Source of the DNA: Streptomyces sp. NBC_01669
Lineage (GTDB): Bacteria; Actinomycetota; Actinomycetes; Streptomycetales; Streptomycetaceae
NCBI RefSeq assembly: GCF_026339735.1
Contig: NZ_JAPEQG010000001.1
Span: 1-64,000, forward strand
DNA length: 64,000 nt
Direction of reading: 5' to 3'
Shown: one piece after another, positions 52,815-61,857 of the stretch
Numbering within the stretch: position 1 is the stretch's first letter
Layout: each line of letters starts with the position of its first letter
Notes under the pieces: generated by a model
The model's database searches: none
The model's input: only the letters and a program-made list of their open reading frames with translations
Told to the model about the DNA's origin: nothing
Position numbers and translations under genes: made by a program

Positions 52815-53645
52815 TTGGATCCTCAGGTCGAACCGTCGGGACCCATCGGCTGGATGGGCCAACCCCTGCTGATGGACGCCGCCCATCAGCACGACGACGT
52901 GGAGATCAACCTCGTGGCCGAGGGCGGCACGATGCTCTATCTGTTCGGCGGCGTGCCGGTCGAGGTCGGCCCCGGCAGTGTGGCCGCGTTCTGGGCCGCC
53001 GTGCCCCACCAGCTCGTCGCGAACTCGGCGACCCGTGTCCACTGGGTCCACGTGCCATTTGCGGCTTTCCTGCGCTGGGGACTGCCTGACTCGCTGGTCA
53101 GCCGTCTACTGTCCGGCACGCCAATGGTCTCCTCGCCATCGGCTGCAGTGGCGACCGATCCGGCGACCTTCGCCCAGTGGGCCATCGACCTGGCCAGCGG
53201 CCAGGCCGAACGACACCGGATCGCCATGCTCGAACTCGAGGCCCGGGTTCGCCGCCTTGCCTTGGCCACGCTCGGGGAACCGGTACGCCAGTTCACCGGA
53301 GGCGACCCTGCGCTGCGCCAGGTCGTCGCCATGGTGCGACACATCGCCGAACACTTCCGTGAACCACTCCCTGTTGCCGAGATCGCCGCGGCAGCAGGGC
53401 TGCACCCGACCTACGCGATGACTCAGTTCCGTAAGGTCGTGCGCACCACAGTGGGTGACTACGTCATGCGCTGCCGTCTGGCCGAAGCCCGACGGCTGCT
53501 CGTCACCACCGATCTGCCGATCGGCCATGTGGCTTCGGCATCCGGTTTCGGATCGGTCAGCCGGTTCTACAGCGCCTTCTCCAACGAGTGCGGCGGACCA
53601 CCGGCCAGATTCCGGCGCGAGCACCTGAACAGTGCGCTGGGATGA
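52815..53645 (+). CDS. AraC-family transcriptional regulator
   Basis: 276 residues from TTG 52815. The N-terminal cupin-like sensor (HQHDDVEINLVAEGGTMLYL; VEVGPGSVAAFWAAVPHQLV) precedes the double HTH (~170-270): PLPVAEIAAAAGLHPTYAMT QFRKVV and LLVTTDLPIGHVASASGFGS VSRFYSAFSNECGGPPARFR. Divergent from the Gfo/Idh/MocA gene, its likely target; induction by a sugar is the usual pattern. Confidence 0.88.
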   Translation: MDPQVEPSGPIGWMGQPLLMDAAHQHDDVEINLVAEGGTMLYLFGGVPVEVGPGSVAAFWAAVPHQLVANSATRVHWVHVPFAAFLRWGLPDSLVSRLLSGTPMVSSPSAAVATDPATFAQWAIDLASGQAERHRIAMLELEARVRRLALATLGEPVRQFTGGDPALRQVVAMVRHIAEHFREPLPVAEIAAAAGLHPTYAMTQFRKVVRTTVGDYVMRCRLAEARRLLVTTDLPIGHVASASGFGSVSRFYSAFSNECGGPPARFRREHLNSALG

Positions 53646-53796
53646 GCCACCCCTGGCCACTGTGATGCTCAGCCCCGTCGACCACGTGCTCCGTACGGCG
53701 GGACAGCGCTGATCTGCGGAATACAGCAGTTCCAGCTCAGCGAACCGTTGCCTTCATTGTCGCGGCGGCCTGCGGCGCGTCAGCGGGTCGGGCGGA

Positions 53797-53919
53797 TCAT
53801 TGGGCGAACGCCCCACGGTGGCGGACGTGCAGCCTCATCAGCTGCGGCCAGGTGGTGCGGGCGTGTTCGCCAAGGCGTTGCTCGAGCGAGAGCCTGGTGG
53901 GCTCCGGAGGTGTGGGCAT
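53797..53919 (-). pseudogene. N-terminal part of the small gene split within the IS630 unit
   Basis: MPTPPEPTRLSLEQRLGEHA RTTWPQLMRLHVRHRGAFA, then a stop at 53797 instead of the expected continuation. The matching end lies at 50555-50659 in the same orientation, 3.1 kb away. Unknown function; I recall the intact form as a ~110-residue hypothetical protein in Streptomyces. Confidence 0.6.
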
Positions 53920-54006
53920 GACGGCCATCCTGCCCGAGGGGCCGGGGACCGGACACGGCAGGCTACGGCCTGTTGTGATCCACTTCTGCCGATCGGCCTG
54001 CCTGCT

Positions 54007-55173
54007 GTGCCTGTTGCCGCCGCCTGCCCGATAGTTCTGCGCGCCGCTGAGCGCGAGCGACTGAAGAAGATGGCCTACGGCCACAAGACCGAGCACCGGC
54101 TGCGGATGCGCGCGCAGGTGGTACTGCACGCCGCACGTGGACGCTCCAACGCGCGCATCGCCCGTGAGACGGGGCTGCATCTGGACACGGTCCGCTGCTG
54201 GCGCGGCCGGTTCGCCGAGCACGGTCTGGCCGGTCTGTCCGACCGCGAGCGGTCGGGGCGGCCGCCGTCGTTCACCGCATTGCAGGTGGCCCAGGTCAAG
54301 GCCCTGGCCTGCCGGCTGCCCGCCGAGAGCGGCGTGCCGCTGGCGCGCTGGTCGTGCCCGGAACTGGCCCGCGAGGTCGTCGCCCGGGCGATCGCCTGCT
54401 CGGTCTCTGCCTCCACCGTGCGCCGCTGGCTGGCCGACGACGCGCTCAAGCCCTGGCAGCACCGCTCCTGGATCTTCATCACCGACCCCGACTTCCGGAT
54501 CAAGGCCGAGCGGGTGCTCGGCTTGTATGCCCGCACCTGGCAGGGCGTTCAGCTCGGCGAGGACGAGTACGTCATCAGTGCCGACGAGAAGACCTCCATC
54601 CAGGCCCGCTGCCGCTGCCACCCCACCCTCGCCCCCGGCCAGGCCCGCGCGATGCGCGTCAACCACACCTACGGACGCGGCGGCGCCCTGGCCTACCTCG
54701 CCGCCTACGACGTCCACGCCGCGAAAGTGTTCGGCCGCACCGAGCCACGCACCGGCATCGACCCGTTCATGAACCTGGTCACCCAGGTCATGACCACCGA
54801 GCCCTATGCCAGCGCCCAGCGCGTGTTCTGGATCGTGGACAACGGCTCCTCCCACCGCGGCAAGAAGGCCGCCGACCGCCTGGCCGCAGCCTTCCCGAAC
54901 GCGGTGATGGTCCACACCCCCGTGCACGCTTCGTGGTTGAACCAGGTGGAGATCTACTTCTCCGTCGTGCAGCGCAAGGTCGTCTCGCCCAACGACTTCA
55001 CCGACCTCACCCAGGTCACCGACCGGCTCCGATCATTCGAAGACCGCTACAACGCCACAGCACAGCCGTTCCAGTGGAAGTTCACCACTTCCGACCTGGA
55101 CGATCTGCTGGCCAGGCTCGACCGGTACACCACCGATCACCACGAAGAATCCTCCGCCGAGCCAGCTACGTGA
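54007..55173 (+). CDS. IS630-family transposase
   Basis: 388 residues from GTG 54007 (the frame is open upstream but there it is antisense to the small split gene). HTH part: ARGRSNARIARETGLHLDTV RCWRGRF and GLSDRERSGRPPSFTALQVA. DDE core: YVISADEKTSIQARCRCHPT, RVFWIVDNGSSHRGKKAADR and HTPVHASWLNQVEIYFSVVQ. Intact. Right terminal repeat at 55174-55205. Confidence 0.92.
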   Translation: MPVAAACPIVLRAAERERLKKMAYGHKTEHRLRMRAQVVLHAARGRSNARIARETGLHLDTVRCWRGRFAEHGLAGLSDRERSGRPPSFTALQVAQVKALACRLPAESGVPLARWSCPELAREVVARAIACSVSASTVRRWLADDALKPWQHRSWIFITDPDFRIKAERVLGLYARTWQGVQLGEDEYVISADEKTSIQARCRCHPTLAPGQARAMRVNHTYGRGGALAYLAAYDVHAAKVFGRTEPRTGIDPFMNLVTQVMTTEPYASAQRVFWIVDNGSSHRGKKAADRLAAAFPNAVMVHTPVHASWLNQVEIYFSVVQRKVVSPNDFTDLTQVTDRLRSFEDRYNATAQPFQWKFTTSDLDDLLARLDRYTTDHHEESSAEPAT

Positions 55174-55205
55174 TCAACCCCCGAAGGACTTCGGGAGCCG
55201 ACCAC
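55174..55205. repeat. IS630-type terminal inverted repeat, right
   Basis: Complement of 50492-50523 with two mismatches, starting one base after the transposase stop. Adjacent TTA may be the TA target, but the left side gives TA with one base of offset, so a shared target duplication is not certain. The 280 bp that follow (55206-55486) are comparatively AT-rich, with no gene seen. Confidence 0.8.
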
Positions 55206-55579
55206 TTAGTGGGCATTTGATGTTGATTCGCGATGGGTATTTTGACCCGTTTTACCGTATTCATCGCCAACATGCACAGCCTGAAATGCCTGGAAGCTCC
55301 GCACTGGCGGGAATCTTCCGCCCCATTTCTAAACCAGACGGAATCCAGTGCCGAGAAGCGAATCAAACGGGCGCACAGGTCGGCACCCGGAAGGCCGTGA
55401 AGGCGCGCGTAAGGTGCGAATCAACCCGAAGATTGTTGGCCGCAGGAGCGACTTAGCGCCACAAGCCATCCCTAAACGCCCTCTTAGAGGGCGGTATGTG
55501 ACGTGATGTCGTATCTGTCGTCACTGGAACGTGTGGGACCACAGCATCCGCGCTGACCAGAGGGCCCGGCCGTGCTGGA

Positions 55580-56167
55580 GTGTCCCCCGTGAGCGACCGC
55601 CGGCCCTACAAGAGCGACTTGTCCGACGAGCGCTGGGCCCTGATCGAGCCCGTGATCACCGCTTGGAAGGCTCGGCACCGCTCGGTCAGCGGCCACCAGG
55701 GCAACTACGACATGCGGGAGATCGTCAACGCCCTGCTGTACCAGTCCCGCGCCGGTTGCCAGTGGGACTACCTCCCCCACGACCTGCCGCCCGCCGGCGC
55801 GGTGAAGTACTACTTCTACAAGTGGCGCGACGACGGCACCGACCAGACCATCCACGACCTGCTGCGCTGGCAGGTGCGGGAGAAGAGGGGCCGGTTAGCC
55901 GACCCCAGCCTGGTGGTGCTCGACACCCAGAGCCTGCATGCCGCCGCCGGAGTCCCGGCCGACACCACGGGGCGGGATGCGAACAAGAAGGTGCCGGGGC
56001 GCAAGCGGGGACTGGCTTTTGACGTGCTGGGCCTGGTGATCGCGGTGGTGGTGCTGGCCGCCTCCGTCCACGACAACGCCGTCGGTACCGCGCTGCTGGA
56101 CAGGGTGGTTGCCGGGACCCAGCCGGGCGCCGTGAAGAAAGCGCTGGCGGACCAGGGGTTCAAAAAC
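55580..56167 (+). pseudogene. IS5-family transposase, N-terminal part
   Basis: VSDRRPYKSDLSDERWALIE, then YDMREIVNALLYQSRAGCQW DYLPHDLPP and VVLDTQSLHAAAGVPADTTG (DDE Asp). It runs to DQGFKN, where the ISL3 insertion cuts it. Rejoined to 57592 through one copy of TCAAAAAC the frame is continuous (GFKNTVQDHG), about 281 residues. Confidence 0.88.
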
Positions 56168-57583
56168 GGCTCTCCTGTCGCTTCCGTGGGTCGTTGACCA
56201 GGGCTGATACGCAGAACACGCCGTACCCGGGGTACGTTTCGACTGCTGAAGGTACGAAACGAATAAACCTGGATACGGCGTGCAAAGTAAGAGGATATGG
56301 GTTCGGTTGCTCGGTGTCGAAAAGACGCTGATCGAGCAGGTCGAGGCCGAGGAGGCAGACCCCGAGGGCGGTGTCGGTGGTGAGCTGGTGATCGTGGCGC
56401 ATGTCCGACCGGCGAAGGGCCACAGGGAGCGGTGCGGGATCTGTCGGCGCAAGGTGGCGAAGTACGACGCTGGTGAGGGACGCCGCCGCTGGCGGGCCCT
56501 GGACCTGGGCGTCATCCAGGCATTCCTCGAGGCCGACGCGCCCCGGGTCTCCTGCCCCGAGCACGGCATAGTCGTCGCCTCGGTTCCCTGGGCGAGGCAC
56601 GGCGCCGGACATACCCTGGCGTTCGACGCGCAGGTGGCCTGGCTGGCGACCTGCTGTTCCAAGACGTCCGTCACCCAGCTCATGCGGACCGGTTGGCGCA
56701 CGGTGGGCAACATCGTCGCCCGGGTCTGGGCGGACGTCGAGAAGTCGGTGGACCTGTTCGCCGGGCTACGACGGATCGGTATTGACGAGATCAGCTACAA
56801 GAAGCGCCACAAGTACCTGACCGTCGTGGTGGATCACGACTCCGGGCGTCTGGTCTGGGCTGAGGCCGGCCGGGACAAGGCCACCCTGCGTAAGTTCTTC
56901 GACGCCCTGGGGAACGAGCGCGCCACGAAGCTCACCCACGTGTCCGCGGATGCGGCCGACTGGATCTCCACGGTGGTCGCCGAGCGCTGCCCGCAGGCGG
57001 TACGGGTGATGGACCCGTTTCACGTCGTTCAGTGGACCACCGACGCCCTGGACGTCGTGCGCCGTCAGGTGTGGAACGCCGAGCGCGGAGGCAAGGGCAG
57101 ATCCACCCGAGGCTCGAAGTCCCTGAAGAAGGCCCGCTTCGCGCTGTGGAAGAACCCCGAGGACCTCACGGCCGGGCAGCGGGCCCAACTGCTCTTCATC
57201 GCCAAGGCTCACCCGCTGCTCCACCGGGCGTACTTGCTCAAGGAAGGTCTGCGCACCGCCCTCAAACAGGGCCCCGACACCACCGAGGCGCTGTGGGACT
57301 GGGTGCTCTGGGCCCGCCGCTCACGAATAGCCGCCTTCGTCGAGCTGCAGCGCAGCATCGTCAGACACTTCGACGCCATCACCGCCGCCGCCGAGCACGG
57401 GCTGAGCAACGGCCTGGTCGAGTCCATGAACACCAAAATCCGACTGATCACCCGCATCGCCTTCGGCTTCAAGGACCCCAAGTCCCTCATCGCCCTCGCG
57501 ATGCTCAGCCTCGGCGGCCACCGACCCCAGCTACCAGGCCGTCAACTCACGAACTGACCACCCACGGAAGCGACAGGAGAGCC
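56168..57583 (+). mobile_element. ISL3-family element with 8-bp target duplication
   Basis: Identical 24-bp inverted ends (beginning GGCTCTCCTGTCGCTTCC) from 56168 and in reverse to 57583. TCAAAAAC is repeated at 56160-56167 and 57584-57591, the 8-bp target expected for ISL3. Length 1,416 bp. A recent insertion into an IS5 transposase gene. Confidence 0.95.
56280..57557 (+). CDS. ISL3-family transposase
   Basis: 425 residues. Zinc ribbon-like start (RCGICRRKVAKYDAGEGRRR W; VSCPEHGIVVASVPWARHGA), HTH CSKTSVTQLMRTGWRTVGNI, catalytic IGIDEISYKKRHKYLTVVVD, VMDPFHVVQWTTDALDVVRR and the final GLSNGLVESMNTKIRLITRI AFGF. Complete; the short-form ISL3 type, different from the decayed copy at 2211-5184. 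Confidence 0.94.
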   Translation: MQSKRIWVRLLGVEKTLIEQVEAEEADPEGGVGGELVIVAHVRPAKGHRERCGICRRKVAKYDAGEGRRRWRALDLGVIQAFLEADAPRVSCPEHGIVVASVPWARHGAGHTLAFDAQVAWLATCCSKTSVTQLMRTGWRTVGNIVARVWADVEKSVDLFAGLRRIGIDEISYKKRHKYLTVVVDHDSGRLVWAEAGRDKATLRKFFDALGNERATKLTHVSADAADWISTVVAERCPQAVRVMDPFHVVQWTTDALDVVRRQVWNAERGGKGRSTRGSKSLKKARFALWKNPEDLTAGQRAQLLFIAKAHPLLHRAYLLKEGLRTALKQGPDTTEALWDWVLWARRSRIAAFVELQRSIVRHFDAITAAAEHGLSNGLVESMNTKIRLITRIAFGFKDPKSLIALAMLSLGGHRPQLPGRQLTN

Positions 57584-57591
57584 TCAAAAAC

Positions 57592-57849
57592 ACCGTCCAG
57601 GACCACGGGGCGAAGGCGGGCATCGAGGTCGAAGTAGTGAAGCGCAACCCCGGCGACACCGGGTTCGTGCCGCAGCCCAGGAGATGGGTGGTGGAGCAGA
57701 CGAACGGGGTCTTGATGCTGCACCGGAGGCTGGTGCGCGACTACGAGCATCGGCCCGCCTCGGCCGAGTCGAGGGTGTACTGGGCCATAAGCGACCGGAT
57801 GTCGAGGATGCTGACCAGGTCATCCGCCCCCACATGGCGCGGCGCATGA
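57592..57849 (+). pseudogene. IS5-family transposase, C-terminal part
   Basis: TVQDHGAKAGIEVEVVKRNP, FVPQPRRWVVEQTNGVLMLH RRLVRDYEHRP (the IS5 Y-E/R block with the final catalytic Glu) and RVYWAISDRMSRMLTR. Continues 55580-56167. Confidence 0.88.
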
Positions 57850-57886
57850 CCGGCGGGGAGCTGACCTTGGGGGCGGTGACGCCCTC

Positions 57887-59353
57887 TCAGTCCAGGGCGG
57901 GCCGCACGGCGGGAGTGAGCAGGGCGGTCAGCTGGGAGATGTCGTCGAGGGCTTCGAGGCCGAGGACGGCGTTCTCGATGGCGGCCTGGCGGCCCGGGGA
58001 GACCACGGAGTGAGTCAGGCTGCGGTACTTGTCGACGATCTCCGCGTTGGTCAGGAAGCGGTCGCCGGTGCCGCGGGGGTGCCGGACGACCGCTTCGCAG
58101 ACCCCGCCGTCTTTCAGGGTCAGACGCAACCGTGTAGTGAGCCTTTCATCGACCGGGAGCCGGTCGTACGTCTGTTCGTGGCGTGTTTCCGTGCGGTCGA
58201 TCAGGTTCCACACGTCGTCGCGGTTGATCCGCTTCTCGGCGAACTGGTCGATGAGCACGTCCCCGTCGATGAGCGCCACCGCCACCGTGTAGGCCACGTT
58301 CATCTGGACGCCGATCGGCTCGAGCGGCCGGACCGCCCGCCATCCTCCATGTCCATAGGCGGCTTCCGGCAGGTCGATCTCGATCCGTTCGACCTGGTCG
58401 GCCGTCAGCTTGTGCTCCGACCGCAGGTGGAGGGCAGCGTCGATGGCGGCGTGCAGCAGGCCCATGGCGGCGTACGCCTTCACCGCGATGCGCTCGGTCT
58501 CCCAGACCACGCCCAGGCCCGCGGTGATCTGCCCGGCGTCGGGGCGGTGCCCCTCTCCGAAGGTGGACAGGAAGCCGCCGTACTCACGCTCGAAGACCCG
58601 CTTGATGCCGACGTAGCCCGATGCCGCGAGCGCGGCTGCGGTCAGGCCGTTGCGCGCGGCGAAGCCGTGCTGCATCCGCTTGACCATCGACTCGAACTGC
58701 GCCGACATCAGGCCGCACGACTGGGTGGCAGCCATCCCCAAGGCGTCCTCGAATGCGGCGGCGTCCAGCCCATAGAGCGTCCCAGCAGACACCGCGGCGC
58801 TGTGGGTACCGAAGACCACCCCCGAATGCCAGCCACGGGAGATCATCTCCAGGCCCCCCAGGGCCAGGCCCACCCGTGGCCCCGTCTCATAGCCGAGGAT
58901 CGCGCCGAGCAGGAAGCGGGACCCTGACACCTCACCGACGTGCGGGACCGCCGCGAGCATGGCCGGCACGACCAGCGCATTGCTGTGCAACGGAGCGAGC
59001 GGGTGGTAGTCGTCGAGTTCGAAACCCTGGATGAAGCTGGAGTTGAGCATCGCCGCCGACGGCGCGCTGGTCGTGCGGGCTCCCCAACCGATCAGCGCGG
59101 CGCTCCCGGCGTTGTCCAGCGCGGTGACCCCCTCGACACCTTTGCGGGAGACAGGGAGCCTGGCTCCGACCAGGGCACAGGCGATACCGTCGAGCAGCAG
59201 GTGCTTGGCGCGCTCGCGCACGGAAGGCGGCACCTCGCCCAGCGAGGTGCCGGCAAGCCAGGTGGCCAGCCGGCCGGTGGGACCTGCGGGGTCCGTGGGG
59301 TCGCCGCCAGCGTTGTCGGCCACCCTATCGGGCTTGGGTCCGGAGATACTCAT
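57887..59353 (-). CDS. MmgE/PrpD-family protein
   Basis: 488 residues. RLATWLAGTSLGEVPPSVRE RAKHLLLDGIACAL is the family's first helices; SAAMLNSSFIQGFELDDYHP carries the Asp/His active-site region; GRGWH-like SRGWHSGVVFGTHSAAVSAG, QSCGLMSAQFESMVKRMQHG FAARNGLTAA and AYAAMGLLHAAIDAALHL follow. Members are 2-methylcitrate dehydratases, cis-aconitate decarboxylases and iminodisuccinate epimerases; the substrate cannot be assigned here. The stop codon comes directly from the IS5 junction (TGA at 57889-57887), so a few native C-terminal residues may be lost. Confidence 0.88.
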   Translation of the reverse strand: MSISGPKPDRVADNAGGDPTDPAGPTGRLATWLAGTSLGEVPPSVRERAKHLLLDGIACALVGARLPVSRKGVEGVTALDNAGSAALIGWGARTTSAPSAAMLNSSFIQGFELDDYHPLAPLHSNALVVPAMLAAVPHVGEVSGSRFLLGAILGYETGPRVGLALGGLEMISRGWHSGVVFGTHSAAVSAGTLYGLDAAAFEDALGMAATQSCGLMSAQFESMVKRMQHGFAARNGLTAAALAASGYVGIKRVFEREYGGFLSTFGEGHRPDAGQITAGLGVVWETERIAVKAYAAMGLLHAAIDAALHLRSEHKLTADQVERIEIDLPEAAYGHGGWRAVRPLEPIGVQMNVAYTVAVALIDGDVLIDQFAEKRINRDDVWNLIDRTETRHEQTYDRLPVDERLTTRLRLTLKDGGVCEAVVRHPRGTGDRFLTNAEIVDKYRSLTHSVVSPGRQAAIENAVLGLEALDDISQLTALLTPAVRPALD

Positions 59354-59783
59354 GGGATTTCTGACTCCTGCCGTTTCCAGTGTGGTCCTGCGTTCGTCGT
59401 TGCTGGCGGTCGCTCATAGTGCCGCAGTGGAAGGCCCTCACATCGGCAGCCCTGCTCACCTGTCGCCTGATTCACTGAGACGCCCGAGTGGATCGCTCTC
59501 ACCTGCGCCTTCGGCCTCGGCGCCCAGTCGATTGCCGCAGGCCGACTGACACCGCGTCCCACCTGGCGAGTTCCGTCAGGCACTCGTAGCCAGCGAATCA
59601 TCAACCGAACATCAGCCGACATATCGCCCTCTGAGTGTGACTGCCAGGTAGGCAATCGGGATGGTCGTCCTGGCCCACGTCGTCACAGCGCCGCGCAGCA
59701 GGCAAATCATGCGCACCTGACGACCGATCACGACTCGGCATGATGGCAGCACACAATGTTGCGGACAGGACAGGAAGTAGAGG
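59354..59783. other. Intergenic region, no confident gene
   Basis: 430 bp between divergent MmgE/PrpD and DUF6233 genes. A short leftward frame (59350-59655) overlaps the MmgE/PrpD start by ATGA but has weak codon bias and no family. Otherwise nothing is recognised; promoters for both genes should be here. Confidence 0.4.
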
Positions 59784-60317
59784 GTGACCGTGGAGCAGAG
59801 AAAGGACGATCACGGTGCGGCGCCGATCATGGTCACGCTGCCGGGCGGTCATGAGATCCGGGCACGGCTTCATGCCCGACGCCAGACGAAGGACGGCTGG
59901 CAATACCAGGTGGGAGTCCTCATATGGCAGGACGCCGCCGATGGTGGTGTGGAACCGGTCGAGCACCGAGCCTGGGTGAGCTCGGCACACGCACGCCCCG
60001 TCCGTGGCATCTCCTACGAACACGTGCCCACCCGCCGTGCGTCCCAGACAGGCAGTATTCCGCCGCGCAAAGGCCAGCCAGCCTGGACAGTCCAGCACCT
60101 GCCTCACCGCCCCGGCCACCCAGGCGCCACCCTCATCCACGTCATCGGCTGCACACCCAGCGCCCAGACGCTCGACCGGGAACAAGCACTCACCACGCTC
60201 CACCAGCCCCGCGCAGCGGCATGTAGAGAATGCGGAGCAGCCGGATCCCTCACCGACCACAAAGAGCCCCCCGGCCAAGAGACACAGGCACCGACGCCCC
60301 CACGCGACCCAGGCTGA
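59784..60317 (+). CDS. DUF6233-like protein
   Basis: 177 residues from GTG 59784 behind AGGAAG/AGAGG. PGGHEIRARLHARRQTKDGW, WVSSAHARPVRGISYEHVPT and PAWTVQHLPHRPGHPGATLI followed by a DREQALTTLHQPRAAACREC segment are the pattern of DUF6233, a Streptomyces-specific family often on plasmids and chromosome arms. Two Cys-x-x-Cys-like residues near the end (AACRECGAAG) may bind metal. Function unknown. Confidence 0.75.
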   Translation: MTVEQRKDDHGAAPIMVTLPGGHEIRARLHARRQTKDGWQYQVGVLIWQDAADGGVEPVEHRAWVSSAHARPVRGISYEHVPTRRASQTGSIPPRKGQPAWTVQHLPHRPGHPGATLIHVIGCTPSAQTLDREQALTTLHQPRAAACRECGAAGSLTDHKEPPGQETQAPTPPRDPG

Positions 60318-60452
60318 GCCGCCAACTACCCACGACCAACGAGAAGGGAAACCCTGAATGCCGAGCAACACGACGCGGACGCATACCGAGAAGAGCCCGC
60401 CCGTCGGCCGCCACCAGAACAACACGGTGAACGCGCGGACGGCGTCAGGCAA

Positions 60453-60496
60453 TGCTCCCGGCAGGACTCGAACCTGCGGCCAGACGCTTTAGAAGG
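60453..60496 (-). tRNA. tRNA-Arg(UCU)-like 3' half (candidate att site)
   Basis: Minus strand: CTTCTAAAGCGTCTGGCC (anticodon loop to variable loop), complete T-arm GCAGGTTCGAGTCCTGC, acceptor strand CGGGAGCA. The 5' half is missing and upstream bases do not pair, so this is not an expressed tRNA but the 3' part left by site-specific integration. It borders the plasmid-type gene set to the right (60511-64000). Confidence 0.6.
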
Positions 60497-60510
60497 CGCC
60501 CGCTGTTTGC

Positions 60511-61857
60511 TCAGAACAGCGCCAGGCCCTCACTGCTGGTGTCCGCGATGACCGGCCGGAACCGGGTGGGGAGGCCGTCCAGGCGGTCGGGTCCGGCCGC
60601 GGCGGCAACGGCAGGAGCGGTCTCGGCCAGCCAGGTACCAAACCGCTCGGCAGCTTCGCGGTAAGGGACTCGCGCCAGGACACGGTGCTCGCCGGAGGGG
60701 CAGAAGTCGACGGCGACAGTGAGCAGGCAGGAACGGGGCGCGTTCTGGCTGCCCGTCCAAGACACGCGCAGCGCGCCGCAGGGTTTGCGTGCGCGGGAGC
60801 CGCGGGGGTCGCGGTGGGTCGGGCGCAGTGACCGGCAGGCTATGTGGGCGGTCCATGCAGCGAGGTGTGGCAGTGGGAGGGTGGTGCGGGTGCGGCAGCC
60901 GGGGCAGCGGTGCCAGTGGTGGAGCCAGTCGGCCGCGTGGGTGTGGAAGAGGCGTGTGTAGTGGTTGGCCACGCGGATGTCGTTGCTGTACAGGTGGTCG
61001 GGGCGTTCTTGTGTGTTGCAGGAGTGGCAGACGGGGGCGCGGACGTAGCCGTGTTCGTGACAGTGGTCGAGTACGGCGGCGGGTGCGGTGCGACAGATGG
61101 CGCAAGTCCATCCAGCCACCTTGCGGGAGGTGCCGGGTTTCCTGCTGAGTACCGAGTACAAGTGGCCTTGCAGTTCCTCGTTGTACGGGCGCAGTGGGGT
61201 GGTTGGGCAGTGGGGGCTCGTCGTCTGCCGACCGTCGGCGGCTCGGGCCTGCCGGTGGTGGGAGGGCGACTCGGTGACGGTTGCGCTTTTCTGGCGGGTC
61301 CGTGCGGCTTGCAGCCACTGCGTTTCGGTGTGCTCGGCCGCATCCAGCAGTCTGACCACGGCGCGCGGCAGCCACCATGTCCGCGCCGTGTGGCCGCGGG
61401 ATTGTTCCACGAGTATCCGCCGCCAGTCGATTCCCGCCAGATGGTGCGGCCGGCCGCCTTCAGGCTGTGCTGCCCGCTCGGGGTCGCCCAACTCCTGCAG
61501 TTCCCGGGTGATGCGCTGGCGCCATCGCAGCGGCGTCTTCTCGTTCTGCTTCTGCGCGCTACGGAACGGACCGATGCGGACCAGGTCCTGACGGTCCATC
61601 TCAACCGCGTTCAGTTCCGCTGCCGCCCGGCGCACCTCAATCTCCGGAACACTCCACTGGCCGCCGCTTGCCTTCACCGTCGCCACCACACGGCTACCGA
61701 GCAGGACGTAGCCCGCCTGGGCATTGGCAGGAGAGCAGGTGAACGCCGCAGAAGCCGTCGGCACAGCTCTGCCGGCCGTCAAGCCGGCCCACAGAGCGTC
61801 CGCAGCGCCCAGAGTGATCAGGCCGCCCGCACGGCCCGGGATGACACGCTCTGACAT
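60511..61857 (-). CDS. Endonuclease VII-like HNH protein
   Basis: 448 residues from ATG 61857. The recognisable core is near residues 250-290: WTCAICRTAPAAVLDHCHEH GYVRAPVCHSCNTQE, a zinc-bound HNH site of the phage recombination endonuclease VII type. A second Cys pair (RCPGCRTRTTLP) follows. The N-terminal ~230 residues are basic and have no named family; the end (RVPYREAAERFGTWLAETAP) is helical. Likely a DNA-cleaving enzyme of a mobile element. Ends 14 bp from the tRNA-Arg-like site. Confidence 0.75.
   Translation of the reverse strand: MSERVIPGRAGGLITLGAADALWAGLTAGRAVPTASAAFTCSPANAQAGYVLLGSRVVATVKASGGQWSVPEIEVRRAAAELNAVEMDRQDLVRIGPFRSAQKQNEKTPLRWRQRITRELQELGDPERAAQPEGGRPHHLAGIDWRRILVEQSRGHTARTWWLPRAVVRLLDAAEHTETQWLQAARTRQKSATVTESPSHHRQARAADGRQTTSPHCPTTPLRPYNEELQGHLYSVLSRKPGTSRKVAGWTCAICRTAPAAVLDHCHEHGYVRAPVCHSCNTQERPDHLYSNDIRVANHYTRLFHTHAADWLHHWHRCPGCRTRTTLPLPHLAAWTAHIACRSLRPTHRDPRGSRARKPCGALRVSWTGSQNAPRSCLLTVAVDFCPSGEHRVLARVPYREAAERFGTWLAETAPAVAAAAGPDRLDGLPTRFRPVIADTSSEGLALF

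Larger units (their letters stand above)
55487..57886 (+). mobile_element. IS5-family element, interrupted by an ISL3 element
   Basis: Probable ends are short GAGGGCG repeats: 55487 onward and reversed to 57886, flanked by TTA and TCA. The transposase frame is split by ISL3 into 55580-56167 and 57592-57849. The right end abuts the stop codon of the MmgE/PrpD gene (57887-57889). End positions are moderately certain. Confidence 0.65.

Noticed and set aside
59350..59655. Leftward ORF overlapping the MmgE/PrpD start by ATGA
   Set aside because: Poor third-position GC, no family and no clear ribosome site; not listed as a gene.
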